Of a stretch of DNA of 64,000 nt, positions 41,183 to 49,822 are shown piece after piece (positions within the stretch are counted from its first letter, which is position 1; each line of letters opens with the position of its first letter). The translations under genes and the position numbers were made by a program. Under the pieces are notes generated by a model that did no database searches, was not told the DNA's origin, and was given only the letters and a program-made list of their open reading frames with translations. Source of the stretch: Dankookia rubra (lineage in GTDB: Bacteria > Pseudomonadota > Alphaproteobacteria > Acetobacterales > Acetobacteraceae); assembly GCF_004355005.1 (NCBI RefSeq), contig NZ_SMSJ01000012.1, positions 62,001 to 126,000 on the forward strand, read 5' to 3'.

Positions 41183-41184
41183 CC

Positions 41185-42387
41185 ATGGCACTTCCAGCAA
41201 TCCCCCAATTGATGCCGCGCGCCGGAACTGCCCGCATGGCGGCAATCGGTGCTACGGCTCTGACCGCTGTCGCCCTCGTGGGCTACCTGGTCCTGCGGCC
41301 GGGCACGACCACGTCGAACTTTGACCCCTCGGCTGCCGCCGGCACGCCAGCGACCATCCGTGGCGGCTTGGCTGGCCCCAATCGGACCGAGGAACAGGAA
41401 CGTCTCCGCCAACTCGCTTCCTCGCGAGAGGGGAATGCCGCCCAAAACCAAGGGCAGAGCTACACGCCGAACATGGGCGGATTTGCCACGCGGGAGCCGG
41501 GTGACGTGGGGCCTCAGGCCGGCACCGATACTGTCCGGCTGGTAGAGGTTGCCCCTCCAGCCGCGCCCGTTGCAGCTGCACCGGCCGCTGCAGCCGCGGC
41601 GCCGCGAGTGGCGACAGAGGCCGAGATCAAGTCCAAGCTCGACGCTGTCAATGCCCTGTTCGCGTCCTGGCGGGGCAAGGATAGCGCCCAGAACATCTAT
41701 GAGGACAGCAACGGTGCCACGCGCCCCGGTCAGGCGCGCATGGCTGGCAGCATCACGCCAGCCGGGAGTCTGATGCAGACGGCATCCCCGCCCCCGCGTG
41801 CCGTGGCGCAGCGCCCTAAAAGAGTGCTGATGGAGGCCGGTACAGGCGTTTACGCAGTGATCGTCACGGGCGGGAACACCGACCAGGGATCGCCAACGAT
41901 CATCGCTCAGGCGCTCTCTGGCCCGATTGCCGGCCGCCGCCTGTTGGGGTCCTTCACGCGTCAGGGCAGCGGCAATCAGCCCGGCGCCCTGCTTGGCCTT
42001 CGTTTCAAAACCATCACAATCGACGGCAAGCCTGTGGCGGTCGACGCCTTCGCGGTCGCCCCGGACACGATGGATTCCGCCGTGGCGAGCCGCGTGAATC
42101 CGCACACTGTCGAGCGCTTGGTATTGCCCGCCGCCGCTGCGTTCGTGCAGGGCCTCGGTCAGGCGCTGCTGTCGTCTGGCTCCACCGTCGCCGCCGGCCC
42201 CTACGGCGGGTTTTCGGCATTCCGGCAGTTCAGCCCCGAACAGATTCTTGGCATCGGTGCAGGCGCCGCCGGTGCTTCGGCTGGCCAGATGCTGCGCGAG
42301 CAGGCCCCCCGCGAGCGAACGATCTACATCGATGCCGGCGCTGAGATCGGCCTGATGTTCCGTACCTCGCTCGAGGTCGAACAATAG
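41185..42387 (+). CDS. dotG: DotG/IcmE (TraO) channel protein
   Basis: 400 residues. Membrane helix near 18-38, a Gly/Ala/Pro-rich linker, then a C-terminal VirB10/TrbI-like domain: VLMEAGTGVYAVIVTGGNTDQGSPTIIAQ, GRRLLGSFTRQG, LRFKTITIDGKPVAVDAFAV and IYIDAGAEIGLMF, all in the family's order. The pentapeptide repeats of Legionella DotG are absent, as in IncI TraO. It spans from inner to outer membrane. Two bases after dotH. Confidence 0.88.
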   Translation: MALPAIPQLMPRAGTARMAAIGATALTAVALVGYLVLRPGTTTSNFDPSAAAGTPATIRGGLAGPNRTEEQERLRQLASSREGNAAQNQGQSYTPNMGGFATREPGDVGPQAGTDTVRLVEVAPPAAPVAAAPAAAAAAPRVATEAEIKSKLDAVNALFASWRGKDSAQNIYEDSNGATRPGQARMAGSITPAGSLMQTASPPPRAVAQRPKRVLMEAGTGVYAVIVTGGNTDQGSPTIIAQALSGPIAGRRLLGSFTRQGSGNQPGALLGLRFKTITIDGKPVAVDAFAVAPDTMDSAVASRVNPHTVERLVLPAAAAFVQGLGQALLSSGSTVAAGPYGGFSAFRQFSPEQILGIGAGAAGASAGQMLREQAPRERTIYIDAGAEIGLMFRTSLEVEQ

Positions 42388-42393
42388 CCCGCA

Positions 42394-42406
42394 GCATTCG
42401 CGCCGC
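42394..42406 (+). promoter_or_regulatory. Transfer box (plus)
   Basis: GCATTCGCGCCGC, 42 bp before the TraP-like gene. CTCAC-AACCA-GTGAG in the leader covers the ribosome site GTGAGG. Confidence 0.6.
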
Positions 42407-42448
42407 GGGCCCCGACAGTTGTCTCACAACCAGTGAGGTCCCACCGCC

Positions 42449-43444
42449 ATGGACATGCATGCAAGCAACCTGCGGCTGCCTGGGGAGGGCGTAGCCGATC
42501 AGCCGCCCTCGCCGGTAACCGCTACCCCGACGGCGCCCCCGGAGGCCTCGGCTGATCCCAGCCTTTGGCAGGCGCTGCCCAGCGCCTTCACCCGCCGCAA
42601 TGCCTTTCTTGCCACCACGGCCATCGTGGTCTGCGGCGTGGCGGGCATCCTCTACGTCGGCCTGTCCCAGCCCGGGCCGGAGGATTTTGGCTTCCAGGTG
42701 CAGGCTCCGGCCATCGCGGCGGAGGCGCCCTTCTCGCCCACGCTCGATCGCTACGCCGGGGTGCCCGTGGCGACACCGCGTTCCGCAGTCATCGCTGCGG
42801 AAGCCCCTCCCCCGCCTTCGGCCGCTGCCCTTCCTGCCCCCGTGCCGGTGGTGCCCGTGGCCGCGCCCGCGCCGCGGCCCGCCGAAGTCGATCCCTTGGC
42901 CGAGCAGCGCCATCTCCTGCAGCAAGCGACGGCACCGATTGTGGTGCCGGTCGCCGCGCCGGCGCCCAATGAGGATGTTGGCAAGCTCTCGGCGATGATG
43001 ACCTCGGTCAGCGCTCTGCTGAGCGACAGCCTGAAAGCGCAGATCGCTCTGCGCCGGGAAGTCGGCCAGCTGCAAGCCGATCTCCGGTCGGCCCAGGCCG
43101 ACGCCAACTCGCGGATCGCATTCCTCGAGGCGAAGGTCAGCATGGCGGCAACACAGTCCGTCGCTGCTGGCTCCGGCCAGGCGGTCTCGCCTCCTGCGGC
43201 CGCGCCGCCGCGGCCGGCTTCGGCGCCCGCTCCGCGTTCCGCAGCTTCCGCGACGACGTACCGGATCACCGGGGCGGCCAACAATCTCGCCTACCTGGTC
43301 GCAATCAATCCCGCGCCGGGTCAGCCGCCGGCGGTCGAGGCCAAGCCCGGCAGCGACGTGCCGGGCTACGGCAAGGTGCTGTCGATCAGCCAGAAGGGCA
43401 TGGCTTGGGAGATCCTGACCGAGCGCGGCACCATCACGAACTGA
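42449..43444 (+). CDS. DotF/TraP-like bitopic membrane protein
   Basis: 331 residues. A cytosolic N-terminus, one membrane helix at about 50-70 (RNAFLATTAIVVCGVAGILYVG), a Pro/Ala-rich periplasmic stalk, a coiled coil (MMTSVSALLSDSLKAQIALRREVGQLQADL) and a C-terminal beta domain (TYRITGAANNLAYLVAINP, GYGKVLSISQKGMAWEIL). The architecture and position between DotG and the TraQ-like gene match TraP of IncI and DotF of Legionella. Confidence 0.7.
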   Translation: MDMHASNLRLPGEGVADQPPSPVTATPTAPPEASADPSLWQALPSAFTRRNAFLATTAIVVCGVAGILYVGLSQPGPEDFGFQVQAPAIAAEAPFSPTLDRYAGVPVATPRSAVIAAEAPPPPSAAALPAPVPVVPVAAPAPRPAEVDPLAEQRHLLQQATAPIVVPVAAPAPNEDVGKLSAMMTSVSALLSDSLKAQIALRREVGQLQADLRSAQADANSRIAFLEAKVSMAATQSVAAGSGQAVSPPAAAPPRPASAPAPRSAASATTYRITGAANNLAYLVAINPAPGQPPAVEAKPGSDVPGYGKVLSISQKGMAWEILTERGTITN

Positions 43445-43457
43445 AGGAACGCGCGCC

Positions 43458-43994
43458 GTGCAGTGGTTCATCACCTTCAGTAACCGGGTCGGCGGGCTGG
43501 TTTTCGCGTGGCTCGGGCCGATGTGCCTTATCGCCGGCATGGCCGCCATTGCTGGCGGTGCCTATGCGCTCTGGCAGTCCGCCAACCCGCGATCCAGTTG
43601 GTACGCCCGCAGATGGGCGCCTGTCTGCGTCATGATGTTTGGCTTCATGCTCGTCGGGTTCACGAACTTGCTGAACCTGACCGGCGCGAGCCTTGGCACA
43701 ACAGGCAGCTATGGCGTCGGCATGTCCTCCTACGAGCAGGTCGACATCGGCGCCTGGGCCAACATGACCCCGGCGCAGGCACTCGTGGCGATACTGGAGA
43801 GCTTCAAGCTGTTCTGGGCCGCAGTAGGCGCTGCCGTGTGTTTCCGTGGCGTCATGGCCGCGATCGGCGTGGCCAAAGGGACGCGCCGCCACGGCTGGGG
43901 TGTTCCGGCCGTGTGGTTCATCAGCGGCAGTCTCGTGGCGCGCATCGATCAAGTCGCTGCGTCGCTCATCAATCTGCTTCCGACCGGATCCTGA
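43458..43994 (+). CDS. TraQ/IcmC-like small polytopic membrane protein
   Basis: 178 residues from GTG 43458 (AAGGAA upstream). Three or four membrane segments (GPMCLIAGMAAIAGGAYALW; WAPVCVMMFGFMLVGFTNLLNL; LFWAAVGAAVCFRGVMAAIG; VWFISGSLVARI in parts). The order after TraP matches traQ of IncI and the IcmC/DotE, IcmD/DotP group of Legionella. Second gene of the operon opened by the box at 42394. Confidence 0.7.
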   Translation: MQWFITFSNRVGGLVFAWLGPMCLIAGMAAIAGGAYALWQSANPRSSWYARRWAPVCVMMFGFMLVGFTNLLNLTGASLGTTGSYGVGMSSYEQVDIGAWANMTPAQALVAILESFKLFWAAVGAAVCFRGVMAAIGVAKGTRRHGWGVPAVWFISGSLVARIDQVAASLINLLPTGS

Positions 43995-44006
43995 CCAGCA
44001 GCGGCG

Positions 44007-44019
44007 CCATTCGCGCCGG
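44007..44019 (+). promoter_or_regulatory. Transfer box (plus)
   Basis: Exact CCATTCGCGCCGG within GGCGC-CATTC-GCGCC, 53 bp before the IcmD-like gene. CCTC-AACA-GAGG and GGCGA...TCGCC follow in the leader. Confidence 0.65.
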
Positions 44020-44072
44020 TCGGCCGGATATTCCTCAACAGAGGGCGACAGTTTCGCCAAAGGAGAAGCACC

Positions 44073-44471
44073 ATGCTGCGCCTACGCAATGCCATCACCA
44101 TCCGGGCGGCCCTCGCTGCCTCTACCGCCACCGCCGCGCTGTTTGCCGGCGTCCCGGAAGCCCTGGCCCAGGGCGCGGACCTGTTCGCTCGCGGCGAACA
44201 GATCGGCGCCGGCCTCGGCCGCGCCGGCAGCGCCATCATGGGGCCGCTGTTCCTGATCGTCGGAGCGATCGTTTTCCTGCTGTCGGCCTGGTATCTGTTC
44301 GGCGGCGCCAACCGAAACAACCAGGGGCGCGGCCTCTACGGCATGGCGATCGTCGGATTCATCGCCGGCTCGATCCTCGCCGGCATCGGCGGCTTCGCCA
44401 CGCTCGGCGCGCAGACTTTCACCGGCGGTGCGGCGACCGCTTCGGTGCAGCCCTTCACCTTCGGCCGCTGA
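44073..44471 (+). CDS. IcmD/DotP (TraR)-like inner-membrane protein
   Basis: 132 residues (AAAGGAGA ribosome site). Signal-like N-terminus to ALA-QGA, then two membrane helices (IMGPLFLIVGAIVFLLSAWYL and LYGMAIVGFIAGSILAGIGGF). This two-helix layout after a cleaved N-terminus is that of IcmD/DotP and IncI TraR. First gene of the operon with icmJ and dotO. Confidence 0.7.
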   Translation: MLRLRNAITIRAALAASTATAALFAGVPEALAQGADLFARGEQIGAGLGRAGSAIMGPLFLIVGAIVFLLSAWYLFGGANRNNQGRGLYGMAIVGFIAGSILAGIGGFATLGAQTFTGGAATASVQPFTFGR

Positions 44472-44478
44472 GCCGACG

Positions 44479-45105
44479 ATGATTCCCCTCCTGCCGCTCG
44501 GCTTCGCTGTGCACCCCTCGGCCTGGGCCGCAGCCCTCGACGGGACCAAGCCAAAGGAATGCACCGCAGAGCCAGCGCAGGATACCGGCCCGTGCCGCTT
44601 CTGCGGTGATCCACGCCCCGTTGCGCCGGCCCCCCTGCCCCTGGATGGCGACCACAGCAACCGCCAGGCCGCCAACCTTGTCACCTCCTGTCTGCACTGC
44701 CGGGCCCTGCATAGGCTCGGCAGTGACCAGATCGACCGCGAGGCGGTGCTGATCTGGCTGCCGGATACCAGCCAAGCCGCCCTGAGCTGGCTCGTCCGCG
44801 CCATCCATCGCGTGTTCGTCGCGCATGGCGAGGCTCCCTGCCTCGCCAGCCGGCCCGCTACCGACACGCCGCGGCTTCGCGCCGCCTACCGCACCTATCA
44901 AGCCCTTGATCGCCTCTCCCACGATGCGGAGACGCGGATCGGCACAACCTCTCCCCGCGAGCTCGGGGCCGCGCTGCTCAGTATGCCGGAGCCCCGGCGA
45001 GTAGTGCCGGCCGGGCTGCGCCTGCTCCATCAGGGCCGGCACCATGTCGCCGGCCGCGACGTCTATCCGGCCCTCCTCGAGGCCGCCTCGGAGCTCCCCA
45101 AATGA
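44479..45105 (+). CDS. icmJ: IcmJ/DotN (TraT)-like zinc-binding protein
   Basis: 208 residues from ATG 44479. CRFCGDP and CLHCRALH form a four-Cys zinc site in an HNH-like setting (LDGDHSNRQAANLVTSCLHC), as in DotN/IcmJ, which in Legionella is part of the DotL coupling complex. It lies directly before dotO (ATGA overlap), the same neighbour as in IncI and Legionella. Confidence 0.8.
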   Translation: MIPLLPLGFAVHPSAWAAALDGTKPKECTAEPAQDTGPCRFCGDPRPVAPAPLPLDGDHSNRQAANLVTSCLHCRALHRLGSDQIDREAVLIWLPDTSQAALSWLVRAIHRVFVAHGEAPCLASRPATDTPRLRAAYRTYQALDRLSHDAETRIGTTSPRELGAALLSMPEPRRVVPAGLRLLHQGRHHVAGRDVYPALLEAASELPK

Positions 45106-48100
45106 GATGGCTCACCCGCGCGCTTGCTGACATCCAGATCAGCTTGCTCAAGCAGCCGATCACGGCGTTCTGCGACATCAACACGGCCGGTGACGACTGC
45201 CTGCTCACGCACTCGGGCGATGCCGCGACAATCGTTCGCATCCTGGGAGTGCGGCGTACCCTCACGGAAACCGACATCAACCGTGCTGCCGATGGCCTGC
45301 GGCTGGAGTTGAGCGGTGCGTTCGACCAGCCCGGCCACGCCATGCAGTTCTGGTTCGGCGTCGACCCCGGCCTGTCCAGCACGGAGATCCGTCGCGTCCT
45401 GCGCGCCCCGCGCGGCACAGCCGACCACCTGGGGCTGGATCTGAAGGACATTTTTGCGGAGCGTGAGCGCCGGCTTCCTACCATGATGCGGTGGGAAGCG
45501 GCCTGCGTGGTGCTCTGGACCAAGCGCCGGGCCGCCCTCACCCGCCTCGAAAACAACCTCGCCGACGGCCAGATCAACGCTGCCAGGCAGGCGATGCCTG
45601 ACATGGGCGACGCGCAACAGCCGTTCCTGGCAACCGACGTGGTTGTTGGGCGTCACCGCGCATTCGTGGACCGCGTCCTTGGCGCGTTGCGCAATCAGCA
45701 GATCACCCACGAAGAGATTTCCCCGCGGGAAATGCTCCGCGTCTCCCGCGAGGCCTTGTTGCCTGAGACATCGGGCACTGAGTGGACCCCGAGCCTGCCA
45801 GGCGACCCGGTGATGCCGCGCCTGACCGATGAGGGTCAGCCGGAGACGGCCGAGGGCCTCCTCTGGCCCAGCTTGCCCGAGCAGATTTGCACCGAGGGAG
45901 GGACCGAGCTCTCGGCCTCCACGGTTCGGGTGGGCGCCCATGATTGGGCCAGCCTCGACATGTGGCTTGGCCCCGAGCGCCCGCAGCCTTTTGCCCACCT
46001 GGTGCACGGCATGGCCCTGGAACACATCCCGTGGCGGGCCTCATTCCTGATCGAGGGCGGCGCAGGCACCACCTACGCCATGAAGGCTGCCGCGGCGCAG
46101 CTGCTCTCTTTCCTGCCGTCCAACCGCGCGACATGGACCGGCATCAAGGCGAACGCCGACCTGCGCGATGCCAGCCAGGACGTGCTTGTTCGCCTCCGAG
46201 CCAGCTTCGCCACCTGGGCGCCCGCCGGCGAGGCGGGGACGCTGCAGCGGCGGAAGGCGATCCTCGAGCACCGCGTACAGACCTGGGGCAACCTACGAGC
46301 CAAATTCGGCGCGGGTGATCCTCTGGCCGGGCTCATGAGCAGCACGCTTGGCATGGCCGCCGCGTCGACCGCCAAACCGGCGCAGGCGCCGCTCGGCGAC
46401 ATCCTCAGGATGATGCCTTGGGCACGCCCAGGCTCGCCCTGGACGGATGGGCCGGTGCTCTTCCGCTCTCCGGACGGCCGAATCTGGCCCTACGACCCGA
46501 GCAGCCCGACCCGTATCAAGGTGACCGACATCTACACCGGCCCGAGCCGCCGGGGTAAGTCCGTGCTCGCCAACACCAACCTGCTCGGCTTCATCCTGTC
46601 CAACGCTGCCCAGGGGCGCCGCGGGGCGCGGCTGCCTTTGGTTGGCAAGATCGACATCGGCCGCTCCGCCGAGGGGCTGGTCGTATTGCTGCGGGAGGCC
46701 CTCCCAGAGGCGCGGCGGCAGGAAGCCCTTTACGTCAAGCTGCAGGCCATCGCCGAGCACGCGGCCAACATCCTGGATACGCAGGTCGGCTGCCGCCGGC
46801 CCCTGCCGTTGGAAAAGGCCTTCCAGCAGTCATTCCTCAGCCTGATCACCACACCGCCTGGTGGCGTGCCCCAGGAAGGCATGGGGATGCTCATTAGCCT
46901 CGTGCTCGATGAGGTCTACCGCATGTTCGGCACCGAGGGTGCCAACACTAGCCCCAAGCCCTACCACCCCGGGGTTGAGCCTCGCGTAGACCAGGCGCTG
47001 CGGCAGATCCGGGCATCCCTGCCGGAGGAGCCTTACTGGTGGGAGGTTGTGGACGCTCTCTGCGCCGCCGGCGACCACGTCACCGCCGAAGTGGCGAACC
47101 GGCATGCGGTCCCGCGCATCAGCGACCTGATCAGCGCCGGCCGCAGCCAGCACGTTCAGCAGCTCTTTGAGCGCGTTATCCCCCACCAGGTCGAGACCCT
47201 GGTGGAGATGTTCGAGCGCTACATCAAGGCGTTCGTCCAACGCTTCCCGACTTTGGACGCCCCGACCCGGATCGATTTCGGGCGGGCCCGGGTGATTGTG
47301 CTGGATCTGGACGCCGTCGCTCCGACCGGCAGCCCGGATGCCGACTGGCAGACGAGCGTCATGTACCTGCTCGCGCGGCACATGATCGGGCGCAACTTCT
47401 TCCTGCGGCCGGAATATGCCGAGCACGTCCCGCCCCTGGTCCGGGACTACCACCTTGAGCGCTTCACCGAAGCCTATGAGGCGGTGAAGCGCTTGGAATA
47501 CGACGAGTACCAGCGCACCGTTTCGCAGCCTGACGTGCGCTCCCAGGTCGAGCGCGACGACAGGGAGGGCGCCAAGCACGGCGTCCAGATGGGAATTTCG
47601 AGCCAGCGGTCGGACGACTTCGGGGAGCACTTGTTGTCGCAGGCGACCGGCCGGTGGATCTGCGGCGTCGGTGATGCCGATGAGGCCGACCGCCTCGCTG
47701 ATCGCCTGCGCCTAGCGGCCGGCACCAGGGAGACGATCCGTAGCCGCCTCAACGGCCCCGACCACAGGCACGGCGGCGCACCCTTCGTGCTGGTCATGAA
47801 TGCCGCCGATACCGTCTGGGAGCAGATGCTGGTCAACAGCCTCGGCCCGGTCGAGCTCTGGGCTCTCAGCACGACGCCCGAGGATGCCGCTCTGCGAGAC
47901 AGCCTCTACGACCGGCTTGGATTCGGCGAGACGCTCCGCCGCCTTGCCCGGGTGTTCGCCGGCGGGACCGCCGTCCGTGAGATCAAGCGGCGGAAAGACC
48001 GCCGGGTGCTCCGGGGCGAGGAGAGCGAGCGCGCCGAGCAGGGCGTCGTCATGGAACTGTCCAACGAGATCGCCAATGGCGTCGGGCTCGGCATGATCCT

Positions 48101-48137
48101 CCGTGACGCGGAAAGCCTGGCAATCGCCGCGGAATAG
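45102..48137 (+). CDS. dotO: DotO/IcmB (TraU) ATPase
   Basis: 1011 residues, the family's usual length. Walker A GPSRRGKS at about 480-487; the C-terminal half has the VirB4-like features (VIVLDLDAVAP as Walker B, QMGISSQRSDDFGEHLLSQATGRWICGV). The N-terminal half includes a long unassigned region. DotO is a hexameric ATPase at the inner-membrane base of the type IVB channel. Ends the operon; a transfer box for dotD begins eight bases after its stop. Confidence 0.9.
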   Translation: MRWLTRALADIQISLLKQPITAFCDINTAGDDCLLTHSGDAATIVRILGVRRTLTETDINRAADGLRLELSGAFDQPGHAMQFWFGVDPGLSSTEIRRVLRAPRGTADHLGLDLKDIFAERERRLPTMMRWEAACVVLWTKRRAALTRLENNLADGQINAARQAMPDMGDAQQPFLATDVVVGRHRAFVDRVLGALRNQQITHEEISPREMLRVSREALLPETSGTEWTPSLPGDPVMPRLTDEGQPETAEGLLWPSLPEQICTEGGTELSASTVRVGAHDWASLDMWLGPERPQPFAHLVHGMALEHIPWRASFLIEGGAGTTYAMKAAAAQLLSFLPSNRATWTGIKANADLRDASQDVLVRLRASFATWAPAGEAGTLQRRKAILEHRVQTWGNLRAKFGAGDPLAGLMSSTLGMAAASTAKPAQAPLGDILRMMPWARPGSPWTDGPVLFRSPDGRIWPYDPSSPTRIKVTDIYTGPSRRGKSVLANTNLLGFILSNAAQGRRGARLPLVGKIDIGRSAEGLVVLLREALPEARRQEALYVKLQAIAEHAANILDTQVGCRRPLPLEKAFQQSFLSLITTPPGGVPQEGMGMLISLVLDEVYRMFGTEGANTSPKPYHPGVEPRVDQALRQIRASLPEEPYWWEVVDALCAAGDHVTAEVANRHAVPRISDLISAGRSQHVQQLFERVIPHQVETLVEMFERYIKAFVQRFPTLDAPTRIDFGRARVIVLDLDAVAPTGSPDADWQTSVMYLLARHMIGRNFFLRPEYAEHVPPLVRDYHLERFTEAYEAVKRLEYDEYQRTVSQPDVRSQVERDDREGAKHGVQMGISSQRSDDFGEHLLSQATGRWICGVGDADEADRLADRLRLAAGTRETIRSRLNGPDHRHGGAPFVLVMNAADTVWEQMLVNSLGPVELWALSTTPEDAALRDSLYDRLGFGETLRRLARVFAGGTAVREIKRRKDRRVLRGEESERAEQGVVMELSNEIANGVGLGMILRDAESLAIAAE

Positions 48138-48144
48138 CCGAACG

Positions 48145-48157
48145 CCATTCGCGCCGT
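48145..48157 (+). promoter_or_regulatory. Transfer box (plus)
   Basis: CCATTCGCGCCGT, 33 bp before dotD. CCTTGGT...ACCAAGG in the leader covers AAGGAGG, the dotD ribosome site. Confidence 0.65.
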
Positions 48158-48190
48158 CGCGCCTCACCTTGGTCTCACCACCAAGGAGGC

Positions 48191-48646
48191 ATGACGGTGC
48201 GACCCTTCTCTCTTGCCGCGGCCGGCCTACTGATCGCCCTGGCCGGCTGCGCCAACCATCCCAGTGACCGCTACGACGTCGACGCCGAGGCCACGGCCAA
48301 CCCCGAGGTGGCCTTGCTTCGGTCTTTCGATCGCGTCGACCGCGCTATGGCCGCCATGCGCGCGACCGCGAGGCCCGGCCAGGTAGCGCCGGCCGAACTC
48401 CAAAAGCCCATCGTTTGGCGTTGGTCCGGTCCGATGGATCAGGCCGCCAAGGCGCTCGCCGACCGGATCGGCTGGAGCTACGCGGCGCCCGACCCCGACG
48501 CGCCCGTCATGCCGACCGTAACCGTCGACGCCAACGGGACCACGGTCCTCGACGTGTTCCGCTCCATCGGCACCCAAGCCGGCGACCGCGCAACCCTGCT
48601 GGTCGATCCCGACCGGCGCATTGTCCAGGTGCAGCGCCATGTCTGA
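48191..48646 (+). CDS. dotD: DotD (TraH) outer-membrane lipoprotein
   Basis: 151 residues with AAGGAGG upstream. Lipobox LAGC (18-21). The C-terminal 80 residues (WSGPMDQAAKALADRIGWSYAAPDPDAPVMPTVTVDANGTTVLDVFRSIGTQAG in parts) are the secretin-N0-like DotD fold. It pilots and surrounds DotH in the outer-membrane ring. Overlaps dotC by 8 bases. Confidence 0.88.
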   Translation: MTVRPFSLAAAGLLIALAGCANHPSDRYDVDAEATANPEVALLRSFDRVDRAMAAMRATARPGQVAPAELQKPIVWRWSGPMDQAAKALADRIGWSYAAPDPDAPVMPTVTVDANGTTVLDVFRSIGTQAGDRATLLVDPDRRIVQVQRHV

Positions 48647-49637
48647 CCGCCACACCCTCCGGGCGGCGCTCCTCTGCGCTACCGTCCTCACTGGCCTCGC
48701 CACAGCTGCGCCGGCGCGGGCCGGTTCCGCTGGCGACGGGATCTCCGACGCGCCGGTGCCGCCGATGCCGTCCGCCGAGCAGGTGGACCGGGGCAGCCGC
48801 ATCGCGGCCCGGGGCATCAACGTTCCTGTCACTGGCGCCAGCATCACCGGCCGGGTGACCGGCGGCGGTCGCCCGCCCTCGCTCGAGGCGCTGCAGGCCC
48901 TGCGCCCGGCGACCCTCGCCGAGAAAGGGGCGGACGGGATGCGGATGCAGGCCGTCTGCCAGGAAGGCAAGGCCTACGGCGCCCGCGGGGGCCTCTCGGC
49001 CCGGAGTTTCGGCATTAACGAGATGCTCCGTCGGCACGAGCCCGCCCTAGACGCCCGGTATGACTTCAGCACGGTCGCCATCTCCACGGGTGGCCGCACC
49101 ACCATGCTGCTGCCGCCCGTGGTCAGTGAGGCTCAGATGGCGTTCGCCTTGGGCGACGGCGGCCAGGTGGCCCGCGAGACGGGGCGGATCTACCGCATCA
49201 CCCGCCAGGGCCGCCTTACGAGCACCGTCCCCGACTGGCGGAGCTATCTCGTCCGGCAGTGGGGAACGCCCACGCCGCCGGCGGAGACCCTGCGGCCGCG
49301 CACGGACAAGGAAGCGGACACCTGGGCGCGGTGCGTCGCAGATGGCTGGGCTGAGGGCGAGCGGCTCGCGGTCGATACTTTCATGTCCGATCTGGCGACG
49401 CTTGAGGGGGACCTGATCGGCATGGCGCGCTTCCACGTCCTGCTCCGCTCCGGACTGGTCGAGCAGCCCCAGATTGCCGTGAAGCATCTCCGCGTCCAGG
49501 GCGGCGGCGACCGGCTCAACCTGCAGGACACCACGATTTCCATTACCCGCCAGCGCGGCCTCAATCCCAACACCAGCCACTGGCAGCCGACTGCCGGCGT
49601 CGAGGCCGATGGACCGATTGGGAGGATCGCCCGGTGA
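48639..49637 (+). CDS. dotC: DotC (TraI) outer-membrane core protein
   Basis: 332 residues from ATG 48639. IDR-free family text is clear: YDFSTVAISTGGRTTMLLPPVVSEAQMAFALGDGGQVARETGRIYRITRQGRL, in pieces, and WRSYLVRQWGTPTPP. The N-terminus looks like a plain signal peptide (ATAAPARAGS) and lacks the lipobox Cys present in most DotC/TraI proteins. Works with DotD and DotH. Confidence 0.85.
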   Translation: MSDRHTLRAALLCATVLTGLATAAPARAGSAGDGISDAPVPPMPSAEQVDRGSRIAARGINVPVTGASITGRVTGGGRPPSLEALQALRPATLAEKGADGMRMQAVCQEGKAYGARGGLSARSFGINEMLRRHEPALDARYDFSTVAISTGGRTTMLLPPVVSEAQMAFALGDGGQVARETGRIYRITRQGRLTSTVPDWRSYLVRQWGTPTPPAETLRPRTDKEADTWARCVADGWAEGERLAVDTFMSDLATLEGDLIGMARFHVLLRSGLVEQPQIAVKHLRVQGGGDRLNLQDTTISITRQRGLNPNTSHWQPTAGVEADGPIGRIAR

Positions 49638-49822
49638 CGCTGAGCCTTCTCATCGTTCTCCTCTGGCACGTGTTCGCCACGCTTGGGTTCACTGTCATTT
49701 ACCAACGCTACCTGCCGGTGCAGGTCTTCGGTGGGCCAGGTGGCCGGACGGTCAGCATCCTGTCGCTGAGCGTGGTCTCAGCGATTCTGCTCTACCAGTT
49801 CATGGCCTGGGTCTTCGCATGA
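49634..49822 (+). CDS. Small two-helix membrane protein between dotC and dotB
   Basis: 62 residues from GTG 49634, overlapping the dotC stop, and its own stop overlaps the dotB ATG. Two hydrophobic helices (SLLIVLLWHVFATLGFTVIY and ILSLSVVSAILLYQFMAWVF). Tight packing in the operon supports a real transfer gene. No family recognised. Confidence 0.6.
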   Translation: MTLSLLIVLLWHVFATLGFTVIYQRYLPVQVFGGPGGRTVSILSLSVVSAILLYQFMAWVFA

